From Thermoflexus hugenholtzii JAD2 (GTDB lineage Bacteria > Chloroflexota > Dehalococcoidia > SHYB01): a DNA stretch of 12,084 nucleotides. The stretch is from the NCBI GenBank assembly GCA_945861815.1, contig CAMAVV010000029.1, forward strand, positions 1 through 12,084, written 5' to 3'. Of the stretch, positions 7,233 through 12,084 are shown piece after piece; position 1 is the stretch's first letter; every line of letters starts with the position of its first letter. The position numbers and the translations under genes were made by a program. The notes beneath the pieces are model-generated. The model saw only the letters and a list, made by a program, of their open reading frames with translations, was not told where the DNA came from and did no database searches.

Positions 7233-7300
7233 GCCCCCTCCGCCTCCAGATGTACGGCGACGTTCCTCCTCCACGTAGGGGACAGGCTATCCTTTCTGAA

Positions 7301-7381
7301 GGACTCCGTGTGTGTCTTCACTCCGTATGTGTCCTCACTCCGTATGCGGCATCGGAGCCGCATCGGAGTTGCACCGGAGAG
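7301..7381. repeat. Composite dispersed repeat, long copy B (tandem core)
   Basis: Three 17-bp units at 7301-7317, 7318-7334 and 7335-7351 share TCACTCCGTATGTGTC, the first and last being variants. They run directly into three 11-bp units at 7349-7359, 7360-7370 and 7371-7381 (GCATCGGAGCC, GCATCGGAGTT, then GCACCGGAGAG). The core matches copies A and C, but the leading purine/pyrimidine hairpin is absent. It sits in the 591-bp gap between the unknown gene pair and the YIP1-like gene. The stretch 7382-7555 after it holds only a small inverted repeat, GGAGCA/TGCTCC at 7453-7475, and otherwise I see nothing there. Confidence 0.75.
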
Positions 7382-7555
7382 CCCATCCCGCCTGTTGAAC
7401 ACACCCGCCCCGGCTCTTTGTCACCCTGTCGAAGAGTACGGCATAGGCGGATGGAGCAACTGCAACTTATGCTCCTGGGCACACAAGGTTCTTCAACGGC
7501 AGCCGCGACACATGCAAACAAACGAAATGCCCCTTCCTTTTAGCTCCACTCTGTA

Positions 7556-7612
7556 GAAGGTCGAGGTCTGCCGAGATCCCGATTCATCATCGGGAGGTTA
7601 GGGGTTAGGTCG
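7556..7612. repeat. Composite dispersed repeat, short copy D
   Basis: The lead-in AGGTCGAGGTCTGCCGAGA is shared with copies A and C. It is followed by a hairpin of TCCCGAT (7577-7583), loop TCATC and ATCGGGA (7589-7595). Copy E has the same seven-base stem with a different loop. The tail GGGTTAGGTC (7602-7611) occurs also at 1925-1934. No tandem units are present. Confidence 0.65.
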
Positions 7613-7677
7613 TTTTGCAGGTCGACTCCGGCCGCAATTCCCTGACCCCCTTGGCAAGTCCGCAATGACAGAAACGA

Positions 7678-7707
7678 TTGAACACACAGTGCCTGGGGCC
7701 GTACAAT
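7678..7707 (+). promoter_or_regulatory. Sigma-70 promoter for the YIP1-like gene
   Basis: TTGAAC (7678-7683) and TACAAT (7702-7707) are spaced 18 bp. The predicted start near 7714 leaves only about 14 bases before the GTG, just enough to hold the GGAGG ribosome site at 7716-7720. Confidence 0.6.
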
Positions 7708-7727
7708 CTTCCCCCGGAGGCTGACAC

Positions 7728-8330
7728 GTGCTCTTTAAGCGAATGCTTCGCGTCATCAAACTCGATGGAAACGTCTACGAGGAGGTCCTTCGTGACCCCT
7801 ACGGCGGCGCCCAGGCCATCACCGTCGTCATCGTCGTCGCCGTCGCCACACTCATCGGCGCACTCAGCGCCTACTCCCTCAACCTCGGCAATAGCGACGT
7901 TACCTTCAGCTCAACCGTTATCCGTTCCCTCCTGGTTGTCCCCGGCTCATGGCTCCTCCAGGCTGGATGCGCCCTCGTCTTCAGCCGTTTCGCCCTCGAT
8001 GCCAGCGGGCGCAGGGTCACCAGTCAGCAGCTCATGACGGTGCTTGCCTTCTCCATCGCCCCCGGTATCTTCCTCATCTTCTCCTTCAACGTCTTCCTTG
8101 CCTTCTTTGTCGGCGTCGGCTCCCTTGTCTGGCTCGTTGTCACCATGACCCACGCCGTCTACAAAATCGTTGGGGGAACGCCGACGCGCGCGCTCATGTT
8201 TGTCTTGCCGGGGGCACTGATCCGCTTCGTCTTCCTGGGCGCAGTCGTCTCGCGATTCGCAGGCAGCGATTCCTCCACGGCAACAGAGACGGCAGCCGCG
8301 ATTACGGCTGCTTTCTTTTTGCCAGGATAG
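7728..8330 (+). CDS. YIP1-like integral membrane protein
   Basis: The 200-aa protein starts with a short cytosolic amphipathic stretch (FKRMLRVIKLDGNVYEEVLRD), followed by about five hydrophobic segments near residues 30-48, 65-88, 104-127, 129-148 and 155-177. The order, a short N-terminal tail with an early DP, a run of helices, and an SFN or SxAP turn (FSIAPGI at 108-114), fits the bacterial YIP1 (PF04893) group. Its role in bacteria is not defined. The start is GTG at 7728-7730 with GGAGG seven bases upstream and a promoter just before. Its last 29 bases overlap the end of the convergent yqeK-like gene, so the C-terminal tail AAAITAAFFLPG is probably under little constraint. Family assignment is from hydropathy and a few motifs, hence moderate confidence. 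Confidence 0.72.
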   Translation: MLFKRMLRVIKLDGNVYEEVLRDPYGGAQAITVVIVVAVATLIGALSAYSLNLGNSDVTFSSTVIRSLLVVPGSWLLQAGCALVFSRFALDASGRRVTSQQLMTVLAFSIAPGIFLIFSFNVFLAFFVGVGSLVWLVVTMTHAVYKIVGGTPTRALMFVLPGALIRFVFLGAVVSRFAGSDSSTATETAAAITAAFFLPG

Positions 8331-8895
8331 CCTCGTTCCGCGCCGCCAGCATCGCCGGGTGCACCAGGTCGCCTTGGTCGAGGAAGGCCTTCACTTGGTG
8401 GTCCACAAAGCAGACCATCGCCGCATCCAGGTCGCCCTTCGCCAGCCGCCCCACCTCGGCGATAAAGGGGTAGCGCGATACCTTCGATGGGTCGAGCTTG
8501 TCCGCCAGGAAGAGCGCCTTATCCAGGGGAGTCATGCCAGCGCGGCCCATGGTGTGGCATGCGATGGCGTTCAGAATCTCTTCATCGGCTAAGGCGTACC
8601 TTCGCTTCAGCGCCTGCGCGCCCACTGGCCCATGCAGGAAGACAGGGAAGGCCTCCTCCAGATTCGTGACAGGGATGCCGTACTCCCTCGCCATCGCCAG
8701 CAGGTCGCCTGCTTTGACTGTCCGGCAGACGTCATGGGCAATCGCCGCCAGCTCCGCCTTCGCCACATCTATATGGTGCGCCTTCGCCAACTCCACACAC
8801 CACTGCCGCACCTCTTCGATGTGCCGTCGAACGCCCTCCGGCAGCTTTGCCATCTCTTCCACGATTCTCGCCCATGTTGCCTCTGTGACAGCCAT
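8302..8895 (-). CDS. yqeK: HD-domain hydrolase, YqeK-like (symmetrical Ap4A hydrolase family)
   Basis: The 197-aa product carries the ordered metal ligands of the HD superfamily: H25 (RRHIEEV), H54-D55 (AIAHDVCR), H88 (FLHGPVGA), H114 (IACHTMG) and D132 (FLADKLDPS). The HGPVGA, CHT and ADKLDPSK stretches are typical of YqeK, which splits Ap4A to two ADP and is often linked to nadD and rsfS. The frame is open to 9024, but the extension crosses a repeat and is of poor quality. ATG 8893-8895 is chosen because the family-like sequence starts there. It has no ribosome site, but a TATGAT -10-like hexamer lies six bases before it, so the transcript may be leaderless. A GTG at 8911-8913 is the alternative start. 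Its 3' end overlaps the convergent YIP1-like gene. Confidence 0.85.
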   Translation of the reverse strand: MAVTEATWARIVEEMAKLPEGVRRHIEEVRQWCVELAKAHHIDVAKAELAAIAHDVCRTVKAGDLLAMAREYGIPVTNLEEAFPVFLHGPVGAQALKRRYALADEEILNAIACHTMGRAGMTPLDKALFLADKLDPSKVSRYPFIAEVGRLAKGDLDAAMVCFVDHQVKAFLDQGDLVHPAMLAARNEAILAKRKQP

Positions 8896-8975
8896 AGCAA
8901 AATCATACGCCACAATCCGCTCGCCTGTCCTTCCCACTTCCCGGTCGACCTCCGTTTCCCTATGTTCCTTCGTCC

Positions 8976-9153
8976 TCCCTCTCCCAGAGGCCAACGCACT
9001 TGGACTCGCCCGGGAGAGGGACATATAGGTCGAGGTCCGCCGAGATCTGCCTCAGGCCGTATCCTCGGCCCCGTGTGTGTCCTCACTCCGTATGTGTCTT
9101 CACTCCGTATGCGGGATCGGAGCGGCATCGGAGTTGCACCGGGAGAGAGGTCT
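8976..9153. repeat. Composite dispersed repeat, long copy C
   Basis: This is the fullest copy. Ten-base arms TCCCTCTCCC (8976-8985) and GGGAGAGGGA (9012-9021) enclose 26 bases. The lead-in AGGTCGAGGTCCGCCGAGA (9027-9045) follows. Then come 17-bp units at 9066-9082, 9083-9099 and 9100-9116, and 11-bp units at 9114-9124, 9125-9135 and 9136-9146, ending in GAGAGAGGTCT. It occupies the gap between the divergent yqeK-like and rplU genes, away from the rplU promoter. The rest of that 437-bp gap holds the ATCTGTG motifs and the promoter listed separately. Confidence 0.78.
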
Positions 9154-9214
9154 CTTCTTCCCAGCTCCTGATTTCCTTGCCTCCTCGCTTCCTGCTCCTC
9201 TTAACCCTCATCGA

Positions 9215-9240
9215 ATCTGTGCCCATCTGTGCAATCTGTG
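9215..9240. repeat. Triple ATCTGTG direct repeat upstream of rplU
   Basis: ATCTGTG occurs at 9215-9221, 9225-9231 and 9234-9240, spaced 10 and 9 bases, that is about one helical turn apart. It ends about 40 bases before the rplU -35. It could be a protein-binding array or part of another dispersed repeat. Confidence 0.5.
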
Positions 9241-9279
9241 GCTAAACCGTTCCCTCCCCTCGCCCCACTCCTGTTATCG

Positions 9280-9309
9280 TTGACACTCCACAAGGCAAAA
9301 CGGTATAAT
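9280..9309 (+). promoter_or_regulatory. Consensus sigma-70 promoter for the rplU operon
   Basis: TTGACA (9280-9285) and TATAAT (9304-9309) are both perfect consensus hexamers, 18 bp apart. The predicted start near 9316 leaves a leader of about 17 bases with GAGG at 9322-9325 before the ATG at 9333. There is no room for a structured ribosomal-protein leader. Confidence 0.85.
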
Positions 9310-9332
9310 TCCCTTTCGTGTGAGGCCTACCT

Positions 9333-9698
9333 ATGTCTACCTATGCAATCATCCGGTCTGGCAATAAACAGTATCGCGTTGCCCCTGGCGACACCCTGAA
9401 CGTCGAACTCATCGACGAAAAGGAGCCGGGCGACACGCTCAATATCGACCAGGTTCTCCTGGTCAGCGACAATGGCGACGTCACCGTGGGTAAGCCCTAC
9501 GTCAACGGCGCAAAGGTCGTGGCGAAGATCGAAAGCCACGGCAAGGCCGATAAGGTCCTTGTCTATAAGATGAAGCGCAAGACCCGCTATCGCCGCAAAG
9601 TCGGCCATCGGCAGCCCTTCGCGCGCATCGCCATCCAGAGCATCGAGGTTGGCGGCGCGGCGTTGATGGTAGCCGTCAAGGCGAAGGAAAAGAAGTAA
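9333..9698 (+). CDS. rplU: 50S ribosomal protein L21
   Basis: L21 binds 23S rRNA in the large subunit and contacts L20. The 121-aa protein shows the family landmarks: YAIIRSGNKQYRV at the start, GKPYVNGAKVVAKIESHG (53-70), and the basic VYKMKRKTRYRRKVGHRQPFARIAIQSI block (77-104). It is longer than the usual 100 or so residues because of a C-terminal tail, GGAALMVAVKAKEKK. The common threonine in HRQPFT is alanine here. The ATG at 9333 follows a GAGG site and a consensus promoter. rpmA follows after three bases, so this is the first gene of a tight operon. The autoregulatory leader known upstream of rplU in some Firmicutes cannot fit in the short leader. Confidence 0.97.
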   Translation: MSTYAIIRSGNKQYRVAPGDTLNVELIDEKEPGDTLNIDQVLLVSDNGDVTVGKPYVNGAKVVAKIESHGKADKVLVYKMKRKTRYRRKVGHRQPFARIAIQSIEVGGAALMVAVKAKEKK

Positions 9699-9701
9699 CC
9701 G

Positions 9702-9974
9702 ATGGCGCACAAAAAGGGCGGCGGCACCAGCACAAACGGGCGCAATAGCGCAGGCCAGCGCCTCGGCGTCAAGGTCTTCGCCGGACAGGTCGTCACGGCA
9801 GGCAGCATCATCGTGCGCCAGCGCGGCACCGTCATCAAGCCCGGCCTCAACGTCGGCCTCGGCAAAGACCACAGCCTCTGGGCGCGCGTCAACGGCACGG
9901 TCAAGTTCGACCAGGCGACCAAGTTCCGCAAGCGCGCAAACATCGTGCCCGCAAGCGGGGGAGCAGCCAAGTGA
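9702..9974 (+). CDS. rpmA: 50S ribosomal protein L27
   Basis: L27 reaches the peptidyl-transferase centre with its N-terminal tail. The 90-aa product begins MAHKKGGGTSTNGRNSAGQR, then has LGVKVFAGQVVTAGSIIVRQRGT and NVGLGKDHSLWA, all diagnostic. There is no N-terminal extension of the kind cleaved by Prp in Firmicutes, so the mature tail is made directly after loss of the initiator methionine. It sits three bases behind rplU, as in most bacteria, and its stop overlaps the next start as GTGA. In many genomes obg follows rpmA; here rpmE takes that place. Confidence 0.98.
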   Translation: MAHKKGGGTSTNGRNSAGQRLGVKVFAGQVVTAGSIIVRQRGTVIKPGLNVGLGKDHSLWARVNGTVKFDQATKFRKRANIVPASGGAAK

Positions 9975-10171
9975 AAGCCGATATCCATCCCAAATACGTC
10001 GCCGCCCAGGTGAAATGCGCCTGCGGCCATACGTGGATGACCCGTTCCACCACCTCCCTCCTCAAGATTGAGGTCTGCTCCAACTGCCACCCCTTCTACA
10101 CCGGTGAGCAGCGCATCCTCGATACCGAAGGCCGCGTCGACCGCTTCAAGAAGCGCTACGGCATCAAGTAG
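9971..10171 (+). CDS. rpmE: 50S ribosomal protein L31, zinc-binding form
   Basis: The 66-aa protein has MKADIHPKYV at the start and four cysteines, C16, C18, C36 and C39 (KCACG and EVCSNCHPFYTG), marking the zinc-binding C+ type of L31 that bridges the subunits near the central protuberance. The HPFYTGEQRILDTEGRVDRFKKRY tail is typical. The GTG start overlaps the rpmA stop by four bases, so translation is probably coupled. A hairpin follows its stop by about 20 bases. In zinc-limited cells some bacteria swap this form for a cysteine-free paralog; none is seen in this window. Confidence 0.97.
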   Translation: MKADIHPKYVAAQVKCACGHTWMTRSTTSLLKIEVCSNCHPFYTGEQRILDTEGRVDRFKKRYGIK

Positions 10172-10191
10172 GCATATGCCTCAGTACCTCA

Positions 10192-10217
10192 GAGGCTCCC
10201 GTCACATGGGGAGCCTC
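10192..10217 (+). promoter_or_regulatory. Hairpin after rpmE spanning the DUF1385 start region
   Basis: GAGGCTCCC (10192-10200) pairs perfectly over nine bases with GGGAGCCTC (10209-10217) around the loop GTCACATG. The loop holds the ATG at 10206, and the left arm holds the GAGG that would be its ribosome site. It could dampen translation or transcription of the downstream genes. There is no T run, so it is not a standard terminator. Confidence 0.55.
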
Positions 10218-11144
10218 CTCTGTTCCGCCGCCCAGACAGCCAAAGAGCCAAAGTTCAACTACGGCGGCCAGGCCGTCATCGAAGGCGTCATGATCCGCGG
10301 GCGCACCCACGTCACCGTCGCCGTGCGGCGTCCCAACGGCATGATGAAGAATCTCGCCGAGCCTCTGCCCAAGCTCTTCACCGGCGTGTGGCGCAAGCTG
10401 CCCTTCGTTCGCGGCGTCATCGTCCTCGCGGAAACCCTCTCCCTCGGCCTCAAGGCCATCATGTTCTCCGCCGAAGCCGCGCTGGAAGAAGAGGACGCCA
10501 AGGAAGAGGTCAAGCTCTCCGGCTTTGCCTCCGGCGCCATGCTCCTCGTCTCCCTCGCCCTCGCCATCGGCATCTTCTTCATCATCCCCCTCCTCGTCAG
10601 CCGCGCCTTCGACTCCGTCTTCGAGAACGACATCGCGGCGAATATCTTCGAAGGCGTCCTCCGCTTCGCCATGTTCATCGCCTACATCTGGCTCATGGGG
10701 CGCATGAAGGACATGAAGCGCCTCTTCATGTACCACGCCGCCGAACACATGACCATCGCCTGCAACGAGCACGGCGAACCCCTGGAGATCTCCAACATCC
10801 GGAAGTACAAGAAGGAGCACCCGCGCTGCGGCACTGCCTTCCTTCTCACCGTCATGGTCGTCGCCATCATCCTCTTCGCCTTCCTGGGCCGCCCCGATCT
10901 CTGGCTCCTCATCGTCTCCCGCATCGTCCTCATCCCCGTCATCGCCGCCATCAGCTATGAGATAATCCGCTTCAACGCCGCCCATCTCGATAGCTTCATC
11001 GGAAAGGTCTTCACCTATCCTGGACTCATGATGCAAAAACTCACCACCACCAAGCCCGACGACCAGCAGATCGAAGTCGCCGTCGCCGCCATGCAAGCCG
11101 CCATCGCCGCCGATGGCGCCGCATCACCAAGCGCTGCGCGCTGA
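10206..11144 (+). CDS. DUF1385 family membrane protein (YqhQ-like)
   Basis: The 312-aa product has the DUF1385 signatures: YGGQAVIEGVMIRG (19-32), YHAAEHMTIACNEHG (176-190), EHPRCGTAFLL (204-214) and DSFIGKVFTYPGLMMQKLTT (262-281). Helices lie near 108-134, 148-165, 209-228 and 232-250. The fixed H, E and C residues (H177, E180, H181, C186, H205, C208) could be a metal or redox site in the family, which has no defined function; B. subtilis YqhQ belongs to it. DUF1385 genes often lie next to rpmE, which fits here. The start is uncertain: ATG 10206 has a GAGG ten bases upstream but sits in a hairpin loop. ATG 10176, four bases after the rpmE stop, adds ten residues but has a poorly spaced ribosome site. 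The frame open from 10068 is a shadow of rpmE. Confidence 0.9.
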   Translation: MGSLLCSAAQTAKEPKFNYGGQAVIEGVMIRGRTHVTVAVRRPNGMMKNLAEPLPKLFTGVWRKLPFVRGVIVLAETLSLGLKAIMFSAEAALEEEDAKEEVKLSGFASGAMLLVSLALAIGIFFIIPLLVSRAFDSVFENDIAANIFEGVLRFAMFIAYIWLMGRMKDMKRLFMYHAAEHMTIACNEHGEPLEISNIRKYKKEHPRCGTAFLLTVMVVAIILFAFLGRPDLWLLIVSRIVLIPVIAAISYEIIRFNAAHLDSFIGKVFTYPGLMMQKLTTTKPDDQQIEVAVAAMQAAIAADGAASPSAAR

Positions 11145-11157
11145 ACGAATACCCACT

Positions 11158-11751
11158 GTGAACCTTACCTCTGTCGCCGTAACGCTCATCGCCGGCTACC
11201 TGCTCGGCTCCATCTCCTTTGCCCATCTCCTCGCCAGGAATGACGCGGAAGTCGAGCATCTCCATCAGCATGGCGCCGGGGCATCGTCGGTCTTCTGGAT
11301 ACACGGCCCTCGCTCAGCGCTCCTCGTCGTAGCCGGGGACTTTGGCAAAGGCGTCGCTGCCGGGCTTCTCGCCCAATGGCTCTTCGGCCCTGGGGCGATA
11401 TTCGTAGCGGGCACCGCAGCGGTCATCGGCCACAACTGGCCTATCTTCTACCGGTTCAAAGGCGGCCGTGGCGTCCTCACGGGAGCAGGCGTCCTCCTGG
11501 CCCTCATGCCCTTCGCCTTAGGGCTCGGCCTCATCGTGGCGATCGTCACCTTTGCGCTGAGCCGCAACACCCTTGTCAGCAGCATGGCCCTCTTCAGCGG
11601 AGCGCTGGCGGCGGCATGGGGATTCGGGAGCAACAAAGACGTCCTGGTCTACGCGATCTCCCTGCCTGCGGCGGTGGCGATCTACACATTGCTTGCCCGT
11701 CGCCACGTCCCCCACAGCGAGCGGTGGCACAGCACCACGCTCCGCCCATAG
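11158..11751 (+). CDS. PlsY-like glycerol-3-phosphate acyltransferase, diverged
   Basis: PlsY transfers an acyl group from acyl-phosphate to glycerol-3-phosphate in the inner membrane. The 197-aa product has PlsY size and layout: AGYLLGSISFAHLLAR (12-27), DFGKG (61-65) in place of the usual DxxKG, and GHNWPIFYRFKGGRGVLTG (91-109), the phosphate-binding region. About five hydrophobic segments are present. The first catalytic loop, normally GSGNxGATNxxR, reads HGAGASSVFWIHG (38-50), losing both asparagines and the threonine. Activity is therefore doubtful, or the substrate may differ. The start is taken as GTG at 11158, 13 bases behind the DUF1385 stop, because the family's first helix begins there; ATG 11113 would overlap DUF1385 by 32 bases. 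Neither has a good ribosome site. It appears to be the last gene of the ribosomal-protein operon. Confidence 0.78.
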   Translation: MNLTSVAVTLIAGYLLGSISFAHLLARNDAEVEHLHQHGAGASSVFWIHGPRSALLVVAGDFGKGVAAGLLAQWLFGPGAIFVAGTAAVIGHNWPIFYRFKGGRGVLTGAGVLLALMPFALGLGLIVAIVTFALSRNTLVSSMALFSGALAAAWGFGSNKDVLVYAISLPAAVAIYTLLARRHVPHSERWHSTTLRP

Positions 11752-11817
11752 CCTGCGAATCAGGCGTGGTAGTATATTCCTGCCATCTCTCCGTCGACTC
11801 TTTGCGAGGTATCCGCT

Positions 11818-12084
11818 ATGCCATCTTTCGACATCGTGTCGCGCACGAATCTCGATGAGGTCGATAACGCCATCAATGGCGTGAAGCGTGAGCTTGGCGA
11901 GCGCTACGATTTCAAAGACACCAAGTTCTCCATCGACCGCGACAAGGAGACCCTCACCTTCGCCACCGCCGACGAGTTCAAGCTGAAGCAGCTCAAAGAA
12001 GTCTGGGCGAAGTATCTTGTGCGACGCGGCATCGAGTTGAACGCCATCGACTACAAGGCTATCGAGCCGGCCTCAGGCAGCACC
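11818..12084 (+). CDS. YajQ-family nucleotide-binding protein, 3' end beyond window
   Basis: The first 89 residues are visible and open to the window end. They begin MPSFDIVSRTNLDEVDNAIN and continue with RELGERYDFKDTKFSIDRDK, which are the hallmark YajQ N-terminal stretches. The family is usually about 160-165 residues, so roughly 70 are missing. Members bind cyclic di-GMP or RNA/tRNA in different reports; which applies here is open. The ATG at 11818 has GAGG (11806-11809) eight bases upstream. A TATATT at 11773-11778 could be a -10, but no good -35 goes with it. A small inverted repeat, GCCTG/CAGGC at 11751-11765, lies right after the upstream stop. The gene is probably transcribed separately from the ribosomal operon, but read-through is possible. 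Confidence 0.93.
   Translation, partial: MPSFDIVSRTNLDEVDNAINGVKRELGERYDFKDTKFSIDRDKETLTFATADEFKLKQLKEVWAKYLVRRGIELNAIDYKAIEPASGST

Noticed and set aside
7301..7381. CRISPR-like array
   Set aside because: The units are directly adjacent without spacers, too short, and no cas gene is present.
8896..9024. N-terminal extension of the yqeK-like frame
   Set aside because: Crosses the start of repeat copy C and adds a non-family, low-quality stretch; at most the GTG at 8911-8913 could be real.
10164..11096. A 310-codon minus-strand frame opposite DUF1385
   Set aside because: Strongly D/G/E-rich translation, typical of the complement of a GC-rich membrane-protein gene.
11751..11765. Terminator after the PlsY-like gene
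   Set aside because: Only a five-base stem and no T run, so not strong enough to call.

Overview
The window is GC-rich bacterial chromosome with no phage, plasmid or insertion-sequence genes. The best guess for the host is a Chloroflexota bacterium, probably of the Dehalococcoidia type. That rests on two F420-type luciferase-like oxidoreductases, a DUF1385 gene directly behind rpmE, a diverged PlsY-like protein, and repeat-rich intergenic gaps. It is an inference from gene content and memory, not from a database search.

Left part (35-4103, all minus strand): transcription runs from pyrD (quinone-type dihydroorotate dehydrogenase) into an overlapping class I SAM-dependent methyltransferase gene. 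A 299-bp repeat-bearing gap follows, then a tandem pair of paralogous LLM-class oxidoreductases. Middle part: a 319-bp divergent gap carries a short repeat and a good sigma-70 promoter for a DHA2/EmrB-like MFS exporter on the plus strand (4423-5832). It converges on a two-gene minus-strand unit: a 265-aa protein I do not recognise, then a 97-aa protein with a four-cysteine knuckle and a helix-turn-helix. That unit has a strong candidate promoter with a GAAC-N4-GTTC palindrome just after the predicted start site, resembling the LexA box of Gram-positive bacteria.

Right part: a YIP1-like membrane protein gene converges on and overlaps a YqeK-like HD-domain hydrolase gene. After another repeat-rich gap, a near-consensus promoter drives a tight operon rplU-rpmA-rpmE-DUF1385-plsY-like. 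A YajQ-family gene starts at 11818 and runs off the window.

Five copies of a composite dispersed repeat (three long, two short) sit only in intergenic gaps, all in the same orientation. Long copies contain three tandem 17-bp units followed by three tandem 11-bp units. Most copies are led by a purine/pyrimidine hairpin; in one gap two neighbouring hairpins differ by changes that preserve pairing. The repeat family and the operator-controlled unknown gene pair are the two items most likely to be new. I see no complete novel defence or biosynthetic system, no CRISPR array and no tRNA or rRNA gene.
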